Shown: positions 1 through 9,407 of the stretch, piece by piece | Numbering within the stretch: position 1 is the first letter of the stretch | How the letters are laid out: every line of letters begins with the position of its first letter | From: Venturia oleaginea | Taxonomy: Eukaryota; Ascomycota; Dothideomycetes; Venturiales; Venturiaceae | DNA: 64,000 bases | Direction of reading: 5' to 3' | Assembly: GCA_013176395.1 (NCBI GenBank) | Contig: JABMLP010000015.1 | Location: forward strand, 1 to 64,000 | Made by a program: the position numbers and the translations under genes | The notes under the pieces: generated by a model | Database searches by the model: none | Seen by the model: the letters and a program-made list of their open reading frames with translations, nothing else | Told to the model about the DNA's origin: nothing

Positions 1-1203
1 ACAACCCTTGGCTTGCTGGTATCGCCAGCAATCCTGAACTTCAAGAGCTCCCACAGATCTGATGTTCCCGTTAGAATTTCCGATGATGACGAGGCTTCGT
101 CCGAGGAAGAGGAAGTCTACTCTGACGAAGGGGAATATGTTTCCTCGGACGAAGAATCGGATAATAAGTCGGTGGATACCGATGACACTGCTGGCACCCG
201 GGGAGATCTCAAAGGTGTCGTTCCCGGAGATGGAAATGAGATTTATGTCACACAACCAGCTCTGGACGACGTCGAGGAAGATTTTTTCCCCAGCGAAGAG
301 GACAAAAGACGATGACCATCTCGACTCTCACAGCTCGGCTACGTCTATGCCTCCTCTGGAATCCGCCGATGGAAACGCAAAGGTGTAAAGCACGAAATCG
401 ACTGGGCACTCAAACTTGATGAACATCGACTTCAACCTTACAACCTCGTCCAAGGTGGCAAACAACACCTTGTCAACCACCATCACCTCCGTTCTCGCAT
501 CCCCAAGCTGATAGAACCAGTCTGCCGCGGCGCAGTCTTCAAACCCGATGACGATGAATATCCCGTCCGCGTAGCCAGAACAGAAGAACTCGGCTCCCTC
601 CACGTCCACTGCTTTGGGCGCACATCAGGTCTCCAAACCGGGTCATTAGCGAAGCAATGAGTTCCGTCCGAATTTACCAACGCTCCAGTTTCTCGCGCAG
701 CTGGAACGTCATTGGCGGCTTTGGCGTTGGCGGCGATTCAGGCGCCTGGTCATCGACAACGAGCAAGGTCGTGTTTGTGGCCATGTTCTTGCTTGGTGTG
801 AACGGAACGCCATTGCTTATATCTGTCCTATGGAGGTTTTATTGGAGGACATTGGCAATACGCTTGGTGCCGACAGATAAGTCTTCCTGGATGTGAGGAT
901 GAGAATGTTATTTCGGGTGTTCAACGTCAAGCTGGCAATGCCGCGAGGAGTGGTGGTGCCTTGATTGAGGATAAGAGTGGAGCGAGGGCTAGAGAAATGG
1001 AACTACCTGATATTGCGAAGTTGGATTTTGGAGATAGGCAGAGATTGGGATTAGGGAAGGCTGGGGATCGTGTTGGCTCTGGGCTTGTGAGCGACAGAGT
1101 TGGTTCTGGTCTCGTGATGGGAGACAAGATTGTATGTTTTTCCGACAAAGTAGTGGTCCAAAACCTCCTACTCCTACTTCTGCAGCACCGCCGCGTAGAG
1201 TAG
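1..1203 (+). pseudogene. Disrupted host gene with GDSG trypsin-fold segment (5' end outside window)
   Basis: One frame is open from base 1, so the gene starts upstream. The first ~100 codons are acidic and low-complexity (runs of E, S, D). A TGA at 313-315 interrupts, but the same frame continues with ordinary globular-looking sequence to the stop at 658-660. The next recognisable stretch, GGFGVGGDSGAW (about 697-750), lies in another frame, and the frame changes again near 750 and 885; a TAA stands at 878-880. GDSGAW resembles the catalytic-serine motif of chymotrypsin-like proteases, and large fungal proteins of unknown role carry such a C-terminal domain (family knowledge, from memory). 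The tail repeats DRVGSGLV. The losses lie beside G or C runs, so sequencing error is an alternative to true decay. Function is not established; the protease link is an inference from one motif. Confidence 0.5.
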
Positions 1204-2129
1204 CCAGTCGGATGGAGTATTCTAGTCGTTTTGTTGGTGTACAGGGGAGAGGCCTATGGCTTAGCTATAGCTTACTATATAGTAGAATCAGATATAGTCT
1301 AATTGATATTCATGTCTTACTACTATTAAGCTAAACTAGATAACGTATTCCACCACCGAGCCGGCCACTTTTCCTTGGCACAGCCCTTATCCTCTTTAAC
1401 ACGTAATGTCTCAACAACGCAACGCGATAGCCGTTCAAGAAGGTAGAATTGATCTCGCTCTTCAGGCTTATTACAACCTCTGGCCAATTTCAAAGCCTAC
1501 GGCGCGCTACTACAGCCTTTAACGTTAAACACCAAAGGCTCTCTGATCGGCTCTGTGGAATTACCTCTGCATCTCAAACTCGCCCAAACTCTCATAAGCT
1601 CACTACGATAGAAGAGCAAACGATTATCCGATATATCCTCGATCTCGATTCGTGAGGATTCGCACCCCAGCTGTGTGAGGTGGCAGATATGGCGGATAAA
1701 CTACTGGGTATACGCTGTGGGAGCCAGTAGGCAAAAACTGGGCTGAGAGATTCAGAACGCGCTCAGATGAGCTCAAATATCCTTCAATCGAGCAAAGGAT
1801 AGGCAGAGAATACTACAGGAAGATCCCGAGATTATTGGCGCGTGATTCAAGCTCGTTGCAGACACTAAGGCAAAGTACGGCGTCCACGATAAGGATACGC
1901 ACAACTTTGACAAGATTGGCCTCCAGATGGGCGTTATTGGGTCAATGAAGGTCGTTACAGCCTCTGAAAGAAGTACAAGGCCTGTGACGGCACGGCATAT
2001 CCATACGAAGGCACAAGGCACTTCAGAACATGTCAACGAATTACACTTAGGATCTAAGGTAGAGAGGTAAGAGTTTCGTAAGGAAACTCCGACTAAGTAG
2101 AAAGTGCACGAGCCACAGCACGTGATTTA

Positions 2130-2529
2130 TGTCATGATCGAACTATGTTGGTATTCGAATGCAGTTAAATGTATTCAAATGTGGTGGTTCTGCTCGATCA
2201 GGTCTAGCGCGATCAGGTCTAGCGCGAGACCGGTCGCAAGTATTTAGACTCGTCTCTACCTCTTAGTTAGCTCCTCATCCTTACAACTTCGCACATCCCT
2301 ATTACGGGACGGTAGCTGGAAAGACGCAGCATACTCGTAGCCAAAGATTGTTTAGATTCAGTTAAGGAGTGAAGGTATCTACAAACAGAGAATCTCAATG
2401 AGATTCTTTCTCTATACTAGGCTCAATCAGGCTTAGGCTCTTAGCCTATACCAACCATGGGCCATGCCCATAACAATCCCATAGAATTCAAGTCATGCTT
2501 CCAAGTCAAGTCCAAGGTCAAACGTGACA
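2130..2529 (+). repeat. Solo LTR family G nested in the gypsy-F-like solo LTR
   Basis: Starts TGTCATGATCGAAC and ends CAAACGTGACA. It is flanked by a perfect 5 bp duplication ATTTA (2125-2129 and 2530-2534), and the sister LTR at 17948 has a single ATTTA at the same point. It contains GATCAGGTCTAGCGC twice in tandem and a further nested LTR at 2300-2475. Confidence 0.85.
2300..2475. repeat. Solo LTR family J nested in LTR G (third nesting level)
   Basis: Begins TATTACGGGACGG (a TG start mutated to TA) and ends GCCATGCCCATAACA. It is flanked by a perfect ATCCC duplication (2295-2299, 2476-2480). The last 15 bases recur at 43480-43494, the LTR edge of gypsy D, so J is probably the LTR family of D. 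LTR G elsewhere (3906-4067) does not extend far enough to show the empty site. Confidence 0.6.
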
Positions 2530-2676
2530 ATTTAATGGTCACGTGCCGTGCCGTCACAGGGCCTGAACTCATCCAGCCGGGCGATCGCGAATGGGTTACG
2601 GTTATTCAGAGCATCTGCGCAGCTGGGTATGCGACCCCGCCCTTCATTATCTACAAAGGACGCGTTCACATCTCTG

Positions 2677-2786
2677 TGTCATGATCGAACTATGTTGGTA
2701 TTCGAATGCAGTTAAATGAAGTTAAATGTAGTTAAATGTGGTGGTTCTACTCGATCAGGTCTAGCGCGAGACTGGTCGCAAGGACT
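2677..2786 (+). repeat. LTR G fragment, first ~110 bp
   Basis: Matches the start of LTR G at 2130, with the nonamer AGTTAAATG in several copies. It stops at TA 2787-2788, where pogo type II begins. Its left neighbour is pogo I copy 1, with no duplication matching the far side (4068). Confidence 0.75.
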
Positions 2787-2788
2787 TA

Positions 2789-3903
2789 ACGTAGTCTATA
2801 GGCCTATGCGCCATATATGCCTGTGCGCCCACCCCACCGAGTATTCTTACAAAAAACGTATATATTTCAACAACACCGCCATCTATAACAGTAATATACA
2901 TTTTAATTGGTTCTTTGACGCTCTGGGCAGGTCCTAGCATTATGCTCAAGCGACTGGCATACGCTGCACTTTGGTGGTGCTCGTTGCCGTACCTGAGCAG
3001 GTACATTTTCAACCCCCTCAGTAGGCGTATTCTGCTAGCCACCAGAGACCTATCTCGTTGGTTGTCCAGCCGTTCTCGCTCACGCCAATTGCCCAATCTG
3101 GTGGTAGGTTCCCGTCTGAATACCAGGCTGCCTGGTGCATTACTGCCTCGAAAATAACGAGCGGAGGAATTGGAAACCCTTTCGCACAAATAGCCTCAAT
3201 AACCGTAACCCACTCACGGTTGCCTGGCTGCGTTGTCCTCGGTCTCCCAGCCTTATCTGCTCCTGTAACAACCTTTGCAGTTGAAATTACCCCCATCTGA
3301 AAACCAGTCTCGTCAAAATTGTAGATATCGTCTTCGAGGATGCCATGCTCAGCTTGTGTACGTCGTACGCGTTCAAACCAGGCTCGAATTAGGTCTAGGT
3401 CTTCGCATTTTGCTCGCTGGTAGTCGTACTTGCGGTTGTACTTCGATTTTAGTACGTCGTGGCGGTTAATAAAGTTGCGTACCCAGCATTGGCCTGCAGA
3501 GACGAGTTGGCCATGTTGACTGGCTAAAAGGCTTGCCATAGTCCGTACGGCGGCAACAGTAGGTGGCATACCGCGTTCATCCATTGAAAGTATACGCTGT
3601 ACAAGGTACTCTTCTTCGGTGGGTGTAAGGAGGCGGTTTTTCGCCGTAGAACCAAGTCGTGGTTGAGTACCAGCAATACGGCGTTGCAGGGTATCTCGTG
3701 GGACGTCATAGGCTTGCGCGGTAGCTCTATAGCTTTGAAAATCGCCGTTTTTATAGGCTTGAACAGCTAGTTCAAGCCTACCTTCTCGGTGTAAGGCCTC
3801 TTGTCGTTGTGGCGGTACCATCTCGTGTGGTAATGGAGGAACGCGTCGCGTTTGGTAGGGTTGGCGCACAGGCATATATGGCGCATAGGCCTATAGACTA
3901 CGT
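2789..3903 (-). mobile_element. Pogo-like element type II, copy 1, internally deleted, complete termini
   Basis: Both ends are the same 41-bp inverted repeat beginning ACGTAGTCTATAGGCC, each next to TA (2787-2788, 3904-3905), the standard pogo/Tc1 target. At 1115 bp it is shorter than the 1830 bp type I copy. The transposase frame runs from 3875 to 3018 and then jumps, without the middle catalytic part, to a C-terminal zinc knuckle. The start codon lies inside the terminal repeat, 28 bases from the tip. The flanking LTR G pieces lie in opposite orientations and are cut at different LTR positions, so the element is not sitting in one simple target. Confidence 0.85.
3018..3875 (-). pseudogene. 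Pogo II transposase, deleted for the second and third catalytic aspartates
   Basis: 285 codons from MPVRQPYQTRR. Residues 1-70 form the psq-type helix-turn-helix (LELAVQAYKNGDFQSYRATA). Residues 80-160 are the CENP-B-type DNA-binding part. The first catalytic aspartate is in YNFDETGFQMG (about residue 190), followed by NREWVTVIEAICAKG. The frame stops after IGLWWLAEYAY, just where the family normally enters the LILDGHxSH motif. Downstream, in another frame (about 2915-3005), is KCSVCQSLEHNARTC, a CX2CX4HX4C zinc knuckle like that at the end of pogo I. The segment with the last two catalytic residues is therefore missing. No transposase activity is expected. Confidence 0.85.
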
Positions 3904-3905
3904 TA

Positions 3906-4067
3906 AGGATGAGGAGCTAACTAAGAGGTAGAGACGAGTCTAAATACTTGCGACCGGTCTCGCGCTAGACCTGATCGCGCTAGACCTGATCGAGCAGAAC
4001 CACCACATTTAACTACATTTAACTACATTTAACTGCATTCGAATACCAACATAGTTCGATCATGACA
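3906..4067 (-). repeat. LTR G fragment in reverse orientation
   Basis: Reverse complement of the first ~160 bp of LTR G, ending CATGACA at 4067. It is cut at a TA different from the one that cuts the left-hand piece (2677-2786). The two pieces are therefore from two LTR copies, not two halves of one. Confidence 0.75.
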
Positions 4068-4194
4068 GGTGGAATGGTAGAGAATCTTGTAAATCGGATT
4101 TTGGTGTAAATTATGGTGGACAATGTCTGTGCTTCTTATCGATAAGTCCGAATCAACCAATGACAAATTGGATTACGGCGTAATTCCCAAGAAT

Positions 4195-4941
4195 CTATGT
4201 ATTAGGGTTACTGCCTGGCTTCTCCACCAATGCCAACAATTCTTCCCGATTGTACCCCTCCAAATATTTCTCCCATCCTATCCGCTGCAACCATGGGTTC
4301 ACCTCGTCCATCTCGCCGCCCCGGACCGTCTTCTTTGCCTCTTCCTGGATCGCGTCGAATTTCGCATTGACTCTGCGCTTGATCTGCTCCCAACCGCTGA
4401 TTCCTTCCGTGTCCTGGGCTGGCGCCTGTTGTACGATGCCGAAATACTGCGACTCGTGTCGGCTTGGGAAAAATCGCTGGCATTGGACCCTCTCGCATGC
4501 CTGTTCGAATCGCTGCTCTGCTACCTTCTTCTCCCTACTGTTCATTCGCCCTCCTTGCTTCTTATCCGCCAACATCCTCCACTTGTGCTCTTCTCTCCAA
4601 TCTACTCTCAACCCTTCTCTGCTGCTGTAAATCTGCCCGCATTTCCCGTCCTCCAACTTGCACATCCAACCCTCGTGTAACGACAATTCGGGTATGGGCT
4701 TATCCACTTCGACCGGCGCTGTGAACTTTACTGGATCCATAATAAATCCTCGCCCCGGTGAATTGATTGCTTCTCGTACCAGCCGGCGCTCCTCCTTTTT
4801 CGTCTTGTGGTGATTACCATGCAAATGTGAATCCACCTCTTTCGGCCATACTGCGTACTTGCATTCCTTGCATACAATTACCTCGTACTCTCTCAATCGC
4901 GTAAAATACTTCGTCGCAACGCCCGTCATGATGGGCAACAC
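4195..4941 (-). CDS. OrsD-like (DUF3505) zinc-finger protein, truncated
   Basis: 248 codons. Near the N-terminus CKECKYAVWPKEVDSHL..H forms a C2..H2 pair (about residues 24-45). A second finger-like unit (WMCKLEDGKC ... LRVDWREEHKW) has aspartate where such fingers normally have the first histidine, so it may be degenerate. The tail WLQRIGWEKYLEGYNREELL matches the helical segment after the fingers in OrsD/DUF3505 proteins, which in fungi occur beside RecQ-like helicases, in the orsellinic acid cluster or in repeat-rich DNA. Full members are several hundred residues longer; this one ends with EKPGSNPNT where ordinary coding stops. The start is the first ATG of the frame and upstream exons cannot be excluded. 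Function of the family is unknown. Confidence 0.6.
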   Translation of the reverse strand: MLPIMTGVATKYFTRLREYEVIVCKECKYAVWPKEVDSHLHGNHHKTKKEERRLVREAINSPGRGFIMDPVKFTAPVEVDKPIPELSLHEGWMCKLEDGKCGQIYSSREGLRVDWREEHKWRMLADKKQGGRMNSREKKVAEQRFEQACERVQCQRFFPSRHESQYFGIVQQAPAQDTEGISGWEQIKRRVNAKFDAIQEEAKKTVRGGEMDEVNPWLQRIGWEKYLEGYNREELLALVEKPGSNPNT

Positions 4942-5390
4942 GAAACTCCTGAATACGGTTGTGATGTGAGATCTGGACTTCTGGATACCGTAATGGAAAC
5001 GAATACGCGACTCTGCTCAACAGTTGCCAATGGTTCTTTAAAGACGATGATCGAAACGAACGTACGACTCTACACAATAGTGGTTAATGGATCCAAAAAA
5101 AATCGGGAGTTATTGCGACGCGTCCTATCTACTCGCGTTCTTCTCTTAATCTACTTGGATGGCGTATTGCGGGCAACGCCTACGACAATACATGGGCCCC
5201 TTTCCAAATTGTACGCGACCGGGTTGGGGTTGGGCTTGGATTCATCAATGCGCGTCTTAATAATCCAGTCAAAAACTCGATAACTGTTGTCTGGGTACAG
5301 CCAAATGCATCTAAACGTATTTAAATGCATCTAAATGTATCCAAATGGATCAAAATACATTTAATTTTGTCTAGTTACATCCAAATGCCT
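4942..5390. other. Gene-free stretch with AT-rich short repeats
   Basis: No convincing coding. From about 5300 to 5400 it is a run of imperfect 12-mers of the type AAATGCATCTAA / AAATGTATCCAA, resembling the AAATG repeats at the start of LTR G. Probably degraded repeat DNA. Confidence 0.4.
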
Positions 5391-6467
5391 CTAAATACTA
5401 GCTTCAATTCTTATCTCGACGTGGTTTTTATTTTTGTACAACCGTAGCCGGCTGCAGTTTTGGTGTTCCTCGCTGATTTTCCCTAATGCCTCGTCAAAAA
5501 CTTCACCCTCAACTTGCGCGACAACAGCAAGGAATTTTTGCATGCAACTTTGCCAATGTCTGCGCATGTACATTCCAAACAATATTCTCGAGTTTGGGCA
5601 AAATCCGTCTGGGGAGCATGAGTTTCAGGTTGGATTTGTACGCAACCGGAGGCTTCTAACAAAATATTTCTCAGGCAACAAGGCGCTCCATACAAATTTT
5701 CGGGTGGAAACTGGTATCAACCTCCCAACCAGTTGGTCATTTTGGATAGAAGTTCCTATCTATGCTTCTTCGTTCTCTGTCTGAGCTTGCGAATACAGGA
5801 CAACAGGACTCACGACTTGAGCTTCTGCGCAATCCATGGTTGCTATCAGCTCGAGATTGGTGGCCATTTTTGCCATTTCCTCATTGTAAGCTTGGTGCAC
5901 AAAGTTCATAGGCATGAGCTCCAATACCTCTCGAACACGCGCAGCAAGGTAGACCTCTCATGGTATTGGTGCTTCGCCAGCAGAATAGCCGTACTGCTCC
6001 CCAGTAAGGTCGATCACGAGCATGAGGTCATCCTTCATAATTACTCCCAAAACGACGTGCTCAGTATGAACTGGGCGCTCGTGTTTGACGTCTTCATGAT
6101 CGATGAGTATTTGGATTGCGGAGCGCTCACCGATAAGTAGCCTCACAAAGCAAGATTAGTGGTTGCTGCTCTTTGCGACTATACTGCTGACCTCGAAGTA
6201 CGGACCCAATAACTGTGAGCAGATTGTCTCTGTCCTCCGAACAAGCGCCGCTATCCATCATGGAAATCCTGTCCTTATTTGATGCGGTTCCGAAAGCGTT
6301 CGGGTCTGATGGCATCCATGGAAAGTTTTCTTGAGCCCGGTCTCGAAAACCAGTCGTGGAGCACAGTTTAGTTCTTTTCGAATACGTTCTTGTAACTGTA
6401 TAAAGATGTATTTTGACGCGAAACATATTTCAAGACACAGAGCACGCTGAACGCTTGACCAAGCCAA
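5391..6467 (-). pseudogene. Decayed host gene of unknown function
   Basis: Pieces of plausible protein lie on the minus strand in changing frames. The best is 6146-5760: it reads IQILIDHEDVKHERP then DLTGEQYGYSAGEAPIP, crosses one TGA and continues EVYLAARVREVLELMPMNF to a TAG at 5760-5762. A DLTGxQYG segment followed by a proline-rich turn and a basic helix is seen, from memory, in some fungal MYND-finger proteins, but no MYND cysteines are visible here, so the family is unproven. Further pieces are HWQSCMQKFLAVVAQ (about 5500-5570) and a region near 6260-6467. The TGA could come from CGA by a C-to-T change. No intact start or splice pattern was found. Confidence 0.4.
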
Positions 6468-7279
6468 TAGGGAAACTTACCGTGCCGATTTTTCGGGCCA
6501 AATTGAGGGACCTGGCACTTGCATGCAACCCCATGGCCAAGGATCAATCTTCCCGCGCGATCTCGATTGCTGATTACATCAGCTCATCGCACGGCTGAGG
6601 GGTGTTGCGGGCCTTGTTCGCTTAATGACATACTTGGAAATGAACGATTCTTTTCCTGGGCGGAGAATTGAACAAAAAGCAGCGAAGACCTGTCAATATT
6701 TAGGCTCTGACCAACGCGAAGATTGTCGTGTACTGGCCCATAAAACCAGGTCTTGATAGAGCTTGTTAAGAACGTCTGATCGATGAACATCGGTTTGCGG
6801 CGTCCCGGTCGGGTTTGCGAGTTTTGTATGGTCGCTGACTTAAGGTTAAATTTTTCGTAATATGGAGGTGGGGAGATTTTCCAGATTAAAAGGTATTTTC
6901 TTATTGGCTCCAAGGGAGACTATTTTCTGCAAGTTGTTCATGTTTGAAGGTGGGATGGAGCATTGCAGTCGTCGCAAGAACGACATCTGCCAGTGCCATG
7001 GCTTTCTGCGTACATTCTTGTCCTCAAGAAAATAATTCAAAACAATTCCTCAACCGGTTTTGGGTTTCTGATAAGGACGGAAATGAGGATCCATGTCAGA
7101 GCAGATTGAAAGCGGTGATCTACACGAGCGGGCCTGGCAGTACTTACATAGTACGTGGTATGGATTCCAGATTTGGTTTCCATTAGCACGACGTTATTGC
7201 CTTGGAGATTTGCCGACATCTGGTAGGGGAGTTTGGGGTTATAATGTCCACAATGGCGCAAGCGCTCGACTGACCAAAA
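6468..7279. other. No supported gene
   Basis: Short overlapping frames on both strands; none has a recognisable motif or consistent splice sites. It lies between the decayed minus-strand gene and the transporter start, and may hold the 5' part of the former and the promoter of the latter. Confidence 0.4.
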
Positions 7280-9191
7280 ATGGCTCGACACATCGACGAC
7301 ATCAACGGCGGGACTGTGTCCCACTACGTCGCCCAACGTGGTGAAGATGCAATGTGTCCAGACGATGCATCGTCAGTCCGCTTAGAAGCATTAGGAAAAG
7401 ACTTACCAGAAGGATATTTCCACTCGTTACAGTTCTTGGGAGCAATGGCTGGGTTCTGTTTCTCAGCAATTTCAGCATATGTTTTTCTCCTCCTACCAAC
7501 GAATATTTTGACTTACATCAATGCGGATATTGGTAAGTAATAACCTCGAATCCGTGCGATCTGTCCTAACGAATCCAGGTCCATCCGAGTACACTAGCTG
7601 GGTGAATATTTCGAGAACCCTAGCCATGTCGTTCACGTTCACCATCCTTGGTCGACTTTCCGACCTCTTTGGACGGCGATGGTTTTTCATCGGCGGCAAC
7701 GCTGTAGCTTTGATAGGCATCATCATCTGTGCAACAGCGAATGATTTCACCAGCTTGATTATCGGAAGCGCTATTTATGGGCTTGGCGAGGCGATCCAAC
7801 TGTCGTTCAATGTCGCAATAGGAGAGCTCGTACCTAACAAACATCGAGGAATGGCTATGTCCTTCATATTCTTGACGAATGCACCCGTTACTGTGTTCGC
7901 CCCCGTCATCGCGAGGGGTTTCATTGAGCGAACTTCTTTGGGTTGGAGATGGTGTTATTACGTGAACATCATATGCGTGGGGCTGGCTATCGTCTTGTTG
8001 TTGCTCTTTTACCACCCACCCACCTTTGATTTGTTGCATGAAAGGAAAACAAAGACGGAATTGCTCAAGCAGCTCGACTGTAAGTCACCTACCTGTGGCC
8101 ACGTGAATGGTGTTCTGATGTTCGATAGATGTCGGAATCTTTCTTTGGGCTGCAGGGCTCACTGTTTATCTTATGGGTGTCTCCTGGGGTGGAACGATAT
8201 ATCCATGGAAGTCTGCCGCAGTCATATCGAGCATCGGCATTGGCGCTACATTGCTGATCTTGCTGTTCGTGTACGAGTCGTTCGCGAACCTGGAGTACCC
8301 GGCTATTCCAGTCAGATTCTTCACCAACAGAGGCTTCATGGCGCTGGTCTGCTGCGCGACGGTGGGCAGTATGTTCTACTACTCTGCCGTGCTGTTGTGG
8401 CCGCAGCAGATCCAGGCGTTGTACACCAAGGATGTGACGTACGCAGGCTGGCTTTCCGTAAGTTGATGTCACGAGGAGAATGAACACCACTGACATGTTT
8501 TCAGTGCACAGTGGCGAGTGCAACCGCCTTGGGAGAGATATGTGCTGGATTAATTGTGAAGTGGGGAGGAAATATCCGATATTGGATCATCTTCTCAACA
8601 TTCGCCATGGTTGGTTTCGTGGCGGCGCTTGCAAGCCTGACGCCCGAGACAAAGAATAGAGGGATTGCACTCACTATACTTGGACCGTTCTTTGTCGGCT
8701 TCATCGAGCTGACATCGCTTACCTTGGCTCCTTTGTTCTGCAGCCCAGCGGACATCGGTCTGGCATCTGGTTTGCTTGCGTCCATCCGCTCGGCTGGAGG
8801 ATCAGTGGCCGTGGCCGTGTATAGCAGTATTCTCCAGAACAGGCTGCAGACGACGCTGCCAGCAAGTGTAGGTCCTGCCGCCATCGCTGCCGGTTTTCCA
8901 TCTCGCGAAGTACCTGCTCTTGTCGCTGCTGTCCAAGCTGGGAAGCTCGCCACTTTCCCTGGCCTGACAGCTCAAGTCAGAACTGAGGTTGCTCGAGCTC
9001 TCCCTTACGCATATGCCGAAGCGTTCAAGACTGTCTATCTTGCAAGTTTGGGGTTTGGTGCCATTGCTCTTATTGCTTGCCTCTCTGCCAAGGAAAATAA
9101 GAGGCATTTGTCCGACGAAGTGGCACGGAAGATGCATAAGAAAAGGTATGTCAGGTTTTGTGATGATGGGAAGACACCTGCGGGGGTTTGA
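7280..9191 (+). CDS. MFS transporter, TRI12/DHA2-like drug-efflux type, four exons
   Basis: Exons 7280-7532, 7579-8079, 8129-8457 and 8505-9191 join in phase to 589 codons. Introns of 46, 49 and 47 bp all have GTAAGT donors and AG acceptors; the first contains CTAAC. The protein has about 14 hydrophobic segments with motif A in the loop after the second helix (GRLSDLFGRRW). It lacks a signal peptide and should sit in the plasma membrane. Sequence around WVNISRTLAMSFTFTILGRLSD and the GIALTILGPFFVGFIELTS loop fits the trichothecene-efflux (TRI12) branch of proton-coupled exporters; this is a family assignment, not evidence of a substrate. No biosynthetic genes lie beside it. It is convergent with the next gene, 216 bp apart. 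It looks intact. Confidence 0.88.
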
Positions 9192-9407
9192 GGCTGAGAA
9201 TGCAAATGGTAATTGGTGGAGAAATGGATCCGAGCAGAGGTCGCGGAGAGAGGTGCTAGTGCGACCCAGCCGTTCGAAGACATAGCACTAAGCCCTCGCG
9301 TGCTAAACCAAATCGAGCACGGAACAGTACAATATTATACTACGACAACCACTTACTATGTACATAGAACTTTGATATCCGCGAGCCAACATTTGACATT
9401 ATTGTTT

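Larger units (their letters stand above)
1983..2558. repeat. Solo LTR, gypsy-F-like family, in pogo I copy 1, itself hosting two nested LTRs
   Basis: Starts TGTGACGGCACGGC and ends GCCGTGCCGTCACA, with TG..CA borders. The host transposase is continuous across the insertion. The flanks are AGGCC on the left and GGGCC on the right; the empty site in copy 2 reads AGGCC, so this is a 5 bp duplication with one later change. Removing the nested insertion at 2130-2529 leaves about 176 bp, close to the 171 bp solo copy at 17948. The termini also match the LTR of gypsy F at 60932-61123. Confidence 0.8.
1342..2676 (+). mobile_element. Degenerate Fot1/pogo-like element type I, copy 1 (interrupted, 3' truncated)
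   Basis: It starts with ACGTATTCCACCACC after a TA, matching the terminal repeat of the better copy at 15596. The transposase begins at ATG 1407 (MSQQRNAIAVQEGRIDLAL) and aligns by eye with copy 2 through the helix-turn-helix region and the first catalytic aspartate region (NFDKIGLQMG, where copy 2 has NFDEIGFHMG). Several stops and frameshifts make it dead. It is split at 1982/2559 by a solo LTR and resumes as ELIQPGDREWVTVIQSICAAGYATPPF. It ends at 2676 where another LTR begins; the C-terminal half is absent from the window. The many scattered substitutions relative to copy 2 suggest an older insertion. Confidence 0.8.

Noticed and set aside
1983..2558. First read as a MITE because of GTGACGGCACGGC inverted ends
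   Set aside because: TG..CA borders, 5 bp duplication and the match to the gypsy F LTR ends show a solo LTR.
4123..4680. 185-codon plus-strand frame
   Set aside because: Antisense shadow of the OrsD-like gene; Leu/Pro-rich without motifs.
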